The notes below the pieces were generated by a model, which ran no database searches, had not been told where the DNA came from, and saw only the letters and a list, made by a program, of their open reading frames with translations. A DNA stretch of 62,649 nt from Gamarada debralockiae (lineage: Eukaryota; Ascomycota; Leotiomycetes; Helotiales; Hyphodiscaceae), in contig NXFV01001682.1 in assembly GCA_002803225.1 (NCBI GenBank), positions 1 to 62,649 of the forward strand. The letters are read 5' to 3'. Within the stretch, counting starts at the first letter, position 1. Each line of letters opens with the position of its first letter. The position numbers and the translations under genes were made by a program. Positions 1 through 10,462 of this stretch are shown one piece after another.

Positions 1-647
1 TCCACCACATTCGTCCCCCCTTACATTCGTGCTTGCCCTCAAGCACTTAAAAAGAAAAGGAAATCGAAATTGCATACAAATAGACAATCAAAAAGAAGTA
101 TCGCTCCATCAAAAGAATCCCCTCCCTGCATTTGCCACTGCGATCATGTGATCGACCCCCGACGTCAACGTCGTCAACTTCATCACTTTCAAACCCTTCA
201 AACAAAGCAAACAATCTAGGCATCAATGCAGGCGAGTCGCGATTGACTCGCTAGGCTCCCACAATTGCCTCCCAATTCCCATAAAGGAAGAGCTTTTGAA
301 CCTCCCTTCAACTCTTCAACAACTTCGACAACCTTCAATCAACTTCAACTTCATCAACAACTTTATCGACAACTTTGTTTTCCTTCTCTTCGCTCTTTCG
401 CCATCGACTCGATCTTGCTTTAGCTCAATTGAGTATCTCCTTTCCGTCGTTGTTGCTGACAGGTTTTGAACACAGACTTCGACTTCCTCACTTCAGCCTT
501 TGACCCTGCGGCCCATTTCCTTGGAAGTCACACTTCCCTTCGCTGTATGAACAATCTGACATTCTTCAAGGTCCGTTTCATCGATCTATGACGTCTCCTC
601 GTCTCCATTGCAGTCGATGCGTTGGGAAGTTTTCTTCTCTTTCCTTC

Positions 648-895
648 TCTCCTTGGGTTGACTTCAGACTGACCATGTATGCAGCTTCGTCTTCACTTTG
701 AATCGAGCTTTTCGACCCTCCCGATCCTCGAACATACTCCTCGTCCTCAATTCGACTTCGGCCTTCAAACAAGAACTCCTCCCCTTCCTCCATTCCTTCT
801 CAGATTGACTCCAAGTTGACCGTGCATACAGTTTCGTCTTCACTTCGAATCGAACTCCTCAATCTTTCTGACCCTCGAACATACTCCTCGTCCTT
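648..895 (-). repeat. Imperfect tandem repeat, period about 147 bp
   Basis: Two diverged copies, roughly 648-745 and 795-893, share CTTCGTCTTCACTT and CTCGAACATACTCCTCGTCC. Many differences are transitions. On the minus strand both copies are read in the same frame as gag-pro, giving DEEYVRGS...SSI(Q/R)SEDE twice, a 49-codon repeat. The region lies 3' of the protease in the element; its former product is unknown. Confidence 0.7.
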
Positions 896-1603
896 CCTTC
901 CTTCCTTCCCCTCACAACTTCGACATGCCGACTCCGCCGCACAGAGGTCGACCTCTCTTCGAACACACACTCTTGGGTGGGTAGGTGAAGGCTTCAACGA
1001 GAAGTATTCCCTTCCTTGACAAGGCATTGGTACACAACGACGTACTCGGAACCACTTGGACGCCTCTTGGATGCTTCTTCAAACGCACTTCCTTTGGGAA
1101 AATGCAACGTTTGGTCACCAAGTCGCCTCTCCTAAGCCCTCGCTGTGGTCTCCCTTACGGCAAGCTTCGGCCCTCTGCGTGTCCATGTCTTGTCAAAACC
1201 CTGTCCTTCCCTTCCTGTTGTCTCTTTCTGCTGATATGAACAGATCCTTCGTCGCTGCCTTCGTCAGCATGGCCCCAATCGTCCCCTTTTATTGGCTGTT
1301 GATCAACTCTTTGAGTTGAATACACACGCCAAGCATCAGCGCCTTGAGCAAGCGTCTGCTTGCACTGCCCTCCAATATTCCATACATTCCTTCACACAAG
1401 TCCTTTTTATCAAGGGTAACCCAATCTTCCTTATCCATCGCGAAATCAACAACCCATATTAGCAAGCACAGAGACACTAGGGTCTACCAGCCCCTTTCCC
1501 AAAACTCCAGAATTACTAAAGCCCCGACAATCGAATCCATTTTCTTCACCTAATCCCTAGCCTATCCCAACGCTAGTATAATCCCAGGAAAAAGCACTAG
1601 CGT

Positions 1604-4600
1604 CTAGTTTTCCTCCTCAGAACTAGCATCTTCAACAAAGGCATGTTAATGGCGCTTGTAACGAACCGGTCTCTTGACAAGGGGAACAACCGAGACTATA
1701 CAAGTCGAATAGCTCCTTAGGTCATGAAAAACAGCATCCATAGAACCGTGATCTCCATACTCAAAGGTTATTCTCATAGCGCGTATAAAAGGTTGTCCGA
1801 GTAGAACCATTAGTAGGGTTTGCCCTTTTGACTCTCGAACTAAGAAGAAAACTGTAGTACACCCAACTCTATGTTCAATTTCAATATCAGCCTTCGCTAT
1901 TCCAGCAAACTAAAGTACTTGTCCCGAAACCGTCTTCAACTTAAGGTTCTCCGTAGTTAGGATTAGACATCCAAGGCTCTTAGCAAGTTCGTATAACATA
2001 ACATTGGCCTCTACCCCAGTATCAAGCATCGCAGGTTCAGAAGCTATATCCGTAGGCCCTATGATATTTACCGGCAGCTTGGGGGTTGCCACAACCCATC
2101 CTCGACTTGCAAATCCATCTAGACCAAGTGATTGGATATTGACGACAGCTTCTTTCTCAATGGGCTTTCCTTCGACAAGAGACTTCAGTATAGCTCGAGC
2201 AGCATCAGTGACCTCAAATAGCTCCCGGTACTGAACCAAATCAGTCAAAAGTTTGTCCCGAACAGCTTCTGCAGGATATCCGCTTCCTAACTAGGTGATC
2301 AAGTCCCGATATCCTTTTGACTTCTTAGGTTGGTGTACTATGAGCTTGACTCGACGCTGAGGCTTGTCTCCAGTAACAGTCTCTAGTGAAATGCAGTCAA
2401 ACTCTTCAAGGGATCGTACAACGTTGGCTTCCTGGGGAAGATCTGGCCTTGGAATCACCTCAATCGTCTCCTCAACGCTCATGTCATCAGGCTCATCAAG
2501 CTCCTCTGGCTCATATGCAGATTGTCTCCTTATCTTAGATCCAGGTAGCTTGGCCTCTGTCTCGACTTTCTTCTAAAGCTCGGCCTTGTTCTTCCGCGCG
2601 TTACTCCAATCAGTGTGTTTAGTGACCTTGGATTGAACAATGTTACTTGAAGCCTTAGGCTTGGTACGAGCCTGGGATGCATTGGCCATAAGAGTCGTCC
2701 ATTCTCCAGAGTCAGAATCAAAGTCAACTCCCACAGAGCAAGCGTGTATCCTTTCATCAAGAAGATCATCGATGTCTCGTCCGTTATTATCAACAACAGA
2801 GTACTGCTAGACTAGAATCCCTGGAGTCTCTAGGCGTTTTATAATACTTCGAACGGGGACTGTATTGGCTCCGGTTGCATTGGCATTCGCTCGTGCCTGA
2901 GCTGCTTCCTCTGCCTGGTTCTGCTCTACCCGTATATTCTCAGCTCGTCGAGTGATATCAGGGTCATAACGGGTTCCTCTAGTCCTGGAAATAATCTGTC
3001 GGACCCAAGAGGCATCGCGACGCATTATAATCTCTTCCGCTCCTTCCTTCCAGGGTCCAAGGCAGATCCTTCCATTGCTATTCTTATGACAAACCCCATT
3101 CCAGATAAGTTCCTGAAGTTGGGAGCACCGATCTGAATGGCCATGTGGATACTGTTCTGGATTCCCATTCCTGTCGATATTGTAGCAGGCATAGCAGTTG
3201 GGTCTAGAGCCGTTGCTATATCCCCCTCCATTGAAGCCTCCGTAAACAGCTGACGCATTGATAGTATTGTCGGCAGGAACGCTCTAGTTGTTCTGAAAGG
3301 CCTGAGATCGTTGATTAAAGCCTGGTCCACGTTCACCCCGAAATCCTCCGTACCCTCGGCCTTAGTAGTACCCCCGATTGCTGTACCCAGAGTTGTCTTG
3401 ACCTAGGGCAGCTCGAAGTTCTTGCCCAATTTCCTCCCGAACGTCACGAATTACATTGGCCTAGGCAATGCGAAGCTCTTCCAATTGTCGAGCCAAATCG
3501 TCCCGTGGGTCCTGGGTCCTGGCGTTTAAACCAAACTTAGTAGGGAACATCCGGTCTAAAGCAGGTGCCTGGGAAGGTTGCACACCTGGCTCATCTGGCG
3601 AAGTCCTCTTGTAGGTGTTCAGATCTTTCAGAATATTATTGATAGCGCTGACTTTCAAGCTCAGCATAACGGGGTTCCGGCTTTCCTTGTATCGGTTGAT
3701 CACTTCATCAGACTCACAAACCCCAATAGTAGTATTATAGAAGTCAGTGTATACCAGGGTCTTCCAATCATCCAGGTCCATATTGTGTTTCTTGACGATC
3801 TTCGAACGAATCCGATCCGGCAATGCGAAAAGGAAGAGGTTGGCCCGCTCTACTTCATCAAGAAGATTCCTTTCCTTAAGACTAGCAGAGACCCGATAGA
3901 AGAGCTCGATAAAGTCCTTTGATTCGATTTGTCCTTATTAAGCTGAGGAAACCAATGCGTCGAGAAAAGGGCGAGTATGCTTAGTGTAATCATCATCGTA
4001 GTCGCGATACTTCTTTTTCAATGCAGTGAAGAAGACCTCCTCATTGAACGGCTCGTTAGTGTATTCCGGCATAGCTTTGACATCATCGCGAAGAGCGATA
4101 TCAATATAGCGAAGAATACGCTCATGTTTGTCCTTTCCAGTACAGTTCCAATCCTGGAAGAAGGCAAGTACATCATCAACCCAGCGTATGGCTCCCCGTC
4201 CATCAAAGACAAGACCAGCTGATGCAGGAGTAGGAATAACTGCACGTAGCACAGTGATTCTATCTGTGGGGTTGACCGGATCCATTGGATTGTTAGGAGG
4301 CGTTTCAAGTGACGATTCGCTTGGTGTAAAAGAATCCAATTGCTGTTGTTCTTAAAGGCTTTGTCGACTTCCTGATTGTTATTGCTGTTTCTCGCCTTCT
4401 GAAGTACTGCCTGACCGTAGTATGTTGGCTAAAGGTTTCCTAAGGCCGGTGGTGTTGATATTGTCCTTCCTTGATTATGGTTGGTTGACTTCCTCTTCAA
4501 CGAAGGAGCTCTGTTGTGCATTCCTTGATTCCGAAAACAAAAGAAAATAACCTGTTGTCCTTGTTGATATTGTTGTCCTTGTTGATATTGTTGTCCTTGT

Positions 4601-4693
4601 TGATATTGTTGTCCTTGTTCCTGATGATGATGTGGCCTCCTTCGAGTGGGGACCCTTCCTTTTGACCTTCTCCTTAGTTGCACTTTGTGACAC
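1604..4693 (-). pseudogene. Retrotransposon gag-protease frame, broken by TAA/TAG codons
   Basis: A single colinear frame runs across this span with no frameshift, but it contains stops whose lowest plus-strand bases are 4475, 4379, 4352, 3938, 3935, 3461, 3362, 3284, 2807, 2573, 2291, 1910, 1646 and 1604. All are TAA or TAG, none TGA. The gag core begins near 4339 (DSFTPSESS, after TTG, not a true start). A Cys-rich region follows near 3085-3200 with CYAC, then HGHSDRC and NGRICLG, like a degenerate gag zinc knuckle. The protease is near 2250-1680: LDTG around 2030 and LLGQPF around 1770. The true initiator is unknown, because a TAA lies upstream of the first usable codon. Many stops fall in Gln-rich contexts, consistent with CAA/CAG to TAA/TAG change. 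Confidence 0.8.
4552..4620 (-). repeat. 18-bp tandem repeat at the gag N-terminus
   Basis: About 3.5-4 copies of the plus-strand unit TTGTTGTCCTTGTTGATA, built from two 9-bp halves. On the minus strand one frame reads as repeats of QQGQQY; the gag-pro frame reads ISTRTT. This is a coding-type minisatellite next to the gag start. Confidence 0.85.
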
Positions 4694-5476
4694 TTCCAGG
4701 GCTTTGCTTTAAGTGCTCAGTCCTCTGAATCCTTTGATTCCATGCCTTTTCACCTGAGACAGGAGTTCCAGGCAGTCCTAGCACAGCGGAACCATATTCC
4801 CTTCCTCCAAGCCAATCCTTCTAACTCCTACAACGTCGTCTAGAGCTTTCCGCCCACCTCCTGCTTATGGCTGATACTCCGACGAGTATCAACTCTAAGA
4901 TGATACTGAACATCAGGAGGATTATGACACAAAGCATCTTCAGAACCTGGTCTCCAAGCTCTCCAACACCTCTCCATCCCTCCTAATAGGGTCCCAGAAG
5001 ACTCTCTAGACATCTGCCCCTTTCCCCTATCACACTGTTCAAATCCTCCTGAGATTAGGCCTTTGCCTCAGGTAAAGCCACAGATCTTACTGTAGTTCCA
5101 CCTACCTCTACCCCTTTTCTTATAGAATTGGCCATTGCCTGCAATCCGCTTGGACCTTGGCAAGAGGCACCCGTGACTAAAACCATTCCGACTCTCTGTC
5201 TATGGCGCTTGCAACCCATGTCATATATCTTAAACTATACCCAAAATGTAAAACGATTTGTTCCAATAAACCTAATTCCATCAAGGCAGACTAAGCCCTC
5301 TCATACAATGGCGCTTTATCCTGAAACATGTGATAACCCTGTGATAACCCTGAAACAATCATCCCCTAAACTATTCCGTACAGCTTGAAAGCATCAGAAC
5401 TAAAGCAAACAAAGCAAACAAAGCAAACATCCCTCACTTGAGAATGCGAATGCCTTCACTTGACTGCGAAAAAGGC

Positions 5477-5494
5477 TCCCTGCGTAGGTCACCA
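5477..5494 (-). other. Primer-binding site of the LTR element
   Basis: Minus strand TGGTGACCTACGCAGGGA lies one base inside the proposed LTR end. The initial TGG would pair with the CCA 3' end of a priming tRNA. The tRNA species was not identified. Confidence 0.55.
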
Positions 5495-5495
5495 A

Positions 5496-5665
5496 TGTAG
5501 AAGGAACGAAATGCGAGTATAAGCGCGTCCCGATTGCGCTGTGAACCAAGAGAATGAATGTATTGTTGGAGTGTGAACTGCCTAAAGAATGAAGTACGTG
5601 CGCAACGCGATATTTTATGCTAGTCCTGCGTCACGTGTCTGTGAACCACGTGCGCATGGACCACA
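5496..5665 (-). repeat. 5' LTR of the retroelement (proposed bounds)
   Basis: On the minus strand this segment starts TGTGGTCCATGCG and ends TTCCTTCTACA, giving the TG...CA ends of an LTR. It is followed after one base by a TGG-starting primer-binding site. Length is about 170 bp, short for a fungal LTR. The right bound is inferred from TG at 5665 and from similarity to the six bases TGTGGT that the minus strand shows at the window start. No second full LTR copy is present to confirm it. Confidence 0.5.
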
Positions 5666-6392
5666 AAACCCCACTATAGTATCAGATCTCGTGCCGCTTC
5701 GGCCACACTGCCTGTACTGCGTCGTTTATATTCTCCGGGGATTGTAAGTTGAGCCTGTCGCGGGAAGGCCTAGGCGTTGCTTCGTTTGACCGCATCTTCT
5801 AGGAACCTGTCCCACTAGCCTTTTTTTTTGGGCAGAAAACTGTGGAAGAACTATCGTCAAATCCAAGATGGCATTTATAGTCGAACAACCTTGCTTCGGT
5901 GTCATGGGCTTGAAGTGACATGCATCGCGAGTTCAAGCTTTCTCCAAGGCCCTTCTTAAGCCGCCTCAATAGGACTGGCTAGTTGTAGTCCGACCACTTC
6001 GTTCATGTATCTCATTGGTTCGAGAAAACATCAATCGCCGGTATTGATCGATTTGAGGCTGCCGGTTTCCTATTCAACCACCCGCAATCTGCCTGGCTAA
6101 GATTCTCAGCCCCAAGCCACAAAAGAAGTTTTTCAACAGATACCAATCATACAAGAGAATTTTGGCTCCACTTCCAGAAATAAATGACCAATATTTTCAC
6201 ACTATGCGAATCTCCGTTAGAGTGTCAATATCGGTACGAGCTGAATATTGGGGACCTTAAACAGTGAGCTCCCCTTGGCTGATCTGTGTCACTTCGGGCG
6301 TTTTGTTCAAGTACGTCTCTATCATCCTGCTAGACTCTGGGACGCTTTTAACTCAAATTGTTCATATTAAGAATCACATTTCTAAAATCATT
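5666..6392. other. Gene-free stretch between retroelement and surface-protein gene
   Basis: No convincing ORF. A poly-T run lies near 5821. The last 200 bp are the likely promoter and 5' leader of the next gene. Confidence 0.6.
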
Positions 6393-7553
6393 ATGCTTGT
6401 TCCACTGCTCACCTACGTTATAATTTTCTCGAGCATTGCTGCCGCTCAAGTCTTTAATTTCACGATCGACCCAACAACATGCATTGCACCAAGCGATTAC
6501 ACGACAGTGAATGCTGCAATAATAGCAGACGAAGTATCCTGTGTAAGTATGACTACGGGTAACACCGCAGCGCAGAATGGCTGTGGATGCGCAGCTTTTA
6601 TGAAAAAGATGAATAATTTTGCAGCCGCTTGTTGGAATCGAGTATGTTATGTACCATTCTACATTCGAAATAGTACTTATTTTAAATTTTAGATATATGG
6701 CTGTGAATATCAGTCCCTAGTTGCGAATTACTTGGGACTCTGCGAAATTGCAACACTGCCAGTTCCATATTGGCCCGCACCCGATAATGCCCCTGGAAGT
6801 TGTTCCTGTAATACTGGTCTGATCGTAGAATCATACTTGGATGCGGAAGCGCAGGGATTTAAATGCGATAAAAATGCAACTTCAATGGCAACTACAAACA
6901 ATTTGCAGTACGTTTCTGAGATGACCACAGCCTGTAGTTGCTGTACGATGGGTGTCACTATCTCAGCGTCAGTACCACTCTAAATCACCATCCCCCGTAG
7001 CTAACGATCGGTCAGTATGTACGATATCTGCCCAAATACCGATCCCAAGTTAATCGGCCTCACTGCACTCCTTGATGCTACCTCAGCTATCCTACCGTGG
7101 TCTTCGTGTGGACCTAGCTTCCAACAGTTCAATTGTGTCAATGATCTTCAATTTGAAGCACCGTTGTCAACTGGGAGTGTGTACAATCCTACCAACCTGC
7201 CAAGTTCCGGCACACAAACTCTCTCGAATATAGCTGGTGAGGTCACAAGTCCAGCTAGTGGGGCGGTATTTAGCTATTCAGCGGGTGGGATTGAGTGGAC
7301 CGTTACGGCCTTGTCAATCAATGATAAGCAAGCCTTAACGTCAGGAAATAGTGCGGCAGGAACAATAGCTGCTACTCCGGGAGGCTCTGGAGCTACTGGT
7401 GGTAGTGGTAGTTCAGCTACAGGAAGTCCTACCACTGGGAGCTCTGCAGGTAGTGCCACGACGACGGCCAAGTCGGGTGCGGAGAGAACGACGTTAAGCG
7501 TTTACTCGCTAGTTGCGGCAATTATTCTCTGTGGAGCAATGATGGCATTGTAA
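6393..7553 (+). CDS. Cysteine-rich secreted, probably GPI-anchored protein
   Basis: Three exons: 6393-6641, 6693-6967 and 7016-7553. Introns of 51 and 48 bp are GT-AG, the second with a GCTAAC branch site. The frame closes to 353 aa. The ATG at 6393 opens a signal peptide (MLVPLLTYVIIFSSIAAAQV). The ectodomain has many cysteines, including GCGC, CSC and CSCC clusters and a CGPSFQQFNC segment. It is followed by a Gly/Ser/Thr-rich stalk of about 60 residues and a hydrophobic C-terminus (YSLVAAIILCGAMMAL), the usual layout of a GPI-anchored wall or membrane protein. I do not recognise the family. It sits about 730 bp from the retroelement and has no functional neighbour. Confidence 0.8.
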
Positions 7554-7866
7554 GCTTATGTAACGCAGATATTCAAAGACCATGCGGTTCTTTTAACCTT
7601 CCCGCCTCTTCTCTTCTCAATCTTCTAAGTCATGTCTTCTAATGAAGACCTGGTAATATCAGAGTTTATCCAATCTGGACTCGAGAATCTTTTTTTAACA
7701 AAAATGGAGGCTGCGCTGAGCTAGCGGGGGACTTCGTAGAAAAGGGAGCTCGAGGCTCCAGGTTGAGAACACCACGTGACGCGGTGGCCATAAGTAACAT
7801 TTGTTCAATTGGGTATCTATCTACAGTATTCGAACTTCTAAAGATGGACAATGCGAAGGTCCGTCT
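7554..7866. other. Convergent intergenic gap
   Basis: The 313 bp between the surface-protein stop and the DTL-like stop probably hold both 3' UTRs. No further gene is seen. Confidence 0.6.
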
Positions 7867-10136
7867 TCAATCATCATCTTCATCATATTTCTCACTGACA
7901 TCCGCCCACCCACAGCCCCATCGTCTTCCCTCAGCCTCTCCCCCAGTTCTCAAATCCCTAGCATCTTCTCCTTCCCGCCAGCACCGAATAATGAAATCGT
8001 CACCAACAGTGGCTAGGTTCCCCTCAGCGGTCCAAGTTAAGGATCCAACTTCTCTGTCATGTCCCCGAATAAGCGGCGTTCCATTTGTTGACATCGGAAT
8101 AGTTTCTTCTCCTCGTAAGGCGAGTCCACTCCCAGTTCTCCCTAATCCTGGTCGTCTTGAGATGGATACTGATGCGGTCGAATCTGGCTGATCACGGCCT
8201 TGATGTTTGGGAAAATATCGCTCGTCCGTTGGAAACAGTATGGCACACCCATCACTGCTTCCCACGGCTAGCATCTCCGATTGTCCGTCCTTCGCTTTTC
8301 GTAAGGCGGACTTCACGTAGAATGACGTAGCGTGGAGCTTTGGATGGCGGAATCCGTACATGGGGCCAAGTCCCTCTTTTGTTTCTTGGGGCGGTAGCCG
8401 ACGTCCTGGGTTGTCGAGAGAGAGCTCGGGGGCATGACCGAGTATGAGGTGAGATGTTGAATATGCGTACACTGCGTTATCTTTGCATAGGGTATAAAAT
8501 CTGCTTCCGTCGCCACTGACATTTATGGAGTTGACCGCAAAATGGCGCCACTGGTTGTGGCTTTCGGGTTGTCGAGTCTTGGAGATGGCGACCTGAGCCT
8601 TGCGGTTTGCTTTGGAGTGTAGGGATCGGAGATCCCAAAGCATGACAGATGCGTCAGCTTCGGATGCTGTAAGCAGCAAATGTTCGTTGCCTTCTGGCAG
8701 GAATGAAATCGCAGTTACGGAAACATCTCCGATCCGTCCAGCAACTTCACCACGTCCTGGTGTATCAGTTCCAGGAAGAGGAATAGTGTTAATGGCGTTC
8801 CGATCAACCAGTCGATGAGCGTCGTATATATTGTAGATGGCTCGGCTATACGTTGGGGGTCTGCCTGAGCGTGTGACAGGGGTGGTTCGTTCAGTAGCAT
8901 TCCAGCTTTGTCTTGGACCGGTGTTTCCCTTGCAACGGAGATCCCAGATCTGAACGGTTCCATCTCTACTTGAGGTTGCTAGAACACTATTGCTATTGCT
9001 TCCGGGTTGGAAACGGACTTGCTTCAAGGATGCCGAATGATTATCGAGAATGGCGAGTGTAGTTTGAGTGGCCATATTCACCACCCTGGCACTTTGGTCT
9101 CCAGAAGCTGTGGCAAGAAGAGTGTCATCTGGAGAGAATACCATGTCGATGATGGCATTGGTGTGGACTCGGAAGCCAAGATATACATCTGAGAAAGGAT
9201 GTCTCTCATCCTTTGCGGACTCAAGCAGACGGACCCGACCTTCTTCGTCTCCTATCGCTACGAGGGAGTTTGCTAGATCATGTCAGTTCAAAGATCTCGC
9301 AGAAAGGGTTGACTACTTACTATTACAGCCCACTGCACAAAACGGTATTACACGGTGAGGGCCAGTAAGACCAGTAGACATATGTACGTCTGTCGGTCTG
9401 CTGTAAAAAGAGGCAGTCTCATCTTGCCAGTCTTGATTCTTATTAGATCCAGTTCTCCTCATAAGCTTAGGGGAGCATTACCATTGACAGGATAGACATG
9501 ACACTGCCGCCGAGATCTCGTTGGCAGCCCAGACATCGATTGTAATAACTTCCCACCAAGTCCACGCTGGTCTATCGGAATGATTCTCTTCAAAGGTTCC
9601 TGGTATTCCTCTTCCTCTTCGATTTGACCCAATTGTGCAGCCCGCTCGCAGGGCGATGACTGTATATTTCGCAGATCATCATCGTTTTGCTCCTCATCCT
9701 CATCTCCATCCCACAGCACCTCGAAACCTCCATGTCCCTTCGAGTCTGCATATGTATGATCCGGAGTATCTTCAGGAGTGTGTAACAGCTTCCTTCTCTT
9801 CAGATCTCTCGGGAAGGGTGACGGGGTATCATCTTTTTCGGGTATACTTCTAAATCGCACGGCGCTTGAAAGGACCCCACGTCGGTTGTTGGAGGGTGCT
9901 GTGATGTCGTTTAATGCTTGTCTGGAAGAACTCGGATTTCTCGATGCTTGTGATCGAGGTGTGAAGAATCTGTTGAACTTTCTGGGTGTTACTGAAGGGT
10001 TGCGTCGTTCCTTTCTTCCATTTTGTCCGTAGGTTTGAGGACATCGCTGTAGCGAAAGTAACGACTGCGAATCTGATAGTGGGACTTCCTGGGAGGACGG
10101 TGGATCTTTATTCTCTGTAGACTCAAAGGAAGACAT
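7867..10136 (-). CDS. DTL/Cdt2-like WD40 protein, CRL4 substrate receptor
   Basis: Exon 3 (9272-7867) and exon 2 (9438-9321) encode WD40 repeats matching the denticleless/Cdt2 family: ATASGDQSARVV, SLKQVRFQP, SRDGTVQIWDLRC, a later MLWDLRS repeat and the diagnostic TSFYVKSALRK with GSSDGCAILF. Exon 1 (from ATG 10136 to about 9482) gives a disordered, basic then acidic N-terminal extension of about 215 residues. Intron 2 (9273-9320) is clean GTAAGT-TAG. The exon 1/2 junction is unresolved: the best GT (9481) and AG (9439) give the wrong phase, while a weak GT inside codon CAG, joined after ATGAG, keeps the frame. Expected size is about 720 aa. In this family Cdt2 delivers chromatin- and PCNA-bound Cdt1 and other targets to Cul4-Ddb1. 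It is divergent from spb1. Confidence 0.85.
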
Positions 10137-10462
10137 CTTGATGCCCAATTGATGTCTATACGCAAAATCAAAACATAACGGCTTTGGATGCTTGAGATGT
10201 TGAAAGTCAATGTGCAGTAGTAAGTAGCGTAGTGCAAGACGAAGGCGACCTGAACGTCCGAACACCAAAATTCGCGAGACCGCGTCTCCATCGCGCTGGC
10301 CGTGGCTGGAACACGCTAAGATAAGGTAAAGGCGCCAGTCTTCATCGGGGTTAGGCGATAGAAATCCCGCTGAGATTTAGAAAATTCAAGACGGCTGGGT
10401 CTTCAAGTTTGGAGAACGAGAAAAACCCCAACTCGACAACGGACTGATCCCAATTCGCCATC
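10137..10462. promoter_or_regulatory. Divergent DTL-like/spb1 promoter with CGCG cluster
   Basis: The 326 bp between two start codons must serve both genes. At 10271-10296 three CGCG cores occur in a row (TTCGCGAG, CCGCGTC, TCGCGCT), about 135-160 bp upstream of the DTL-like ATG. They resemble MBF/E2F-type G1/S elements. This is a motif match only. Confidence 0.45.

Larger units (their letters stand above)
1..5665 (-). mobile_element. Non-autonomous-looking LTR retrotransposon (gag-pro only), inactivated
   Basis: An LTR element read on the minus strand. In element order it has an LTR (5496-5665), a primer-binding site (5477-5494), an untranslated leader, a gag-protease frame (about 4693-1604), an unassigned GA-rich region, and a polypurine tract near 10-22. 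The gag part has a Q-rich N-terminus and a Cys/His zinc-knuckle-like segment; the protease has an LDTG active-site motif and a later LLGQPF motif. I found no reverse transcriptase YxDD motif, RNase H or integrase in the ORFs of 1-1900. All clear breaks of the gag-pro frame are TAA or TAG codons, as expected from RIP. The left end may be cut by the window start, so the lack of pol is firm only for what is visible. Confidence 0.8.

Noticed and set aside
1..1600. Possible reverse transcriptase or integrase downstream of the protease
   Set aside because: I looked through the minus-strand ORFs and found no YxDD, HHCC or DDE-like motif; only GA-rich repeat-like sequence.
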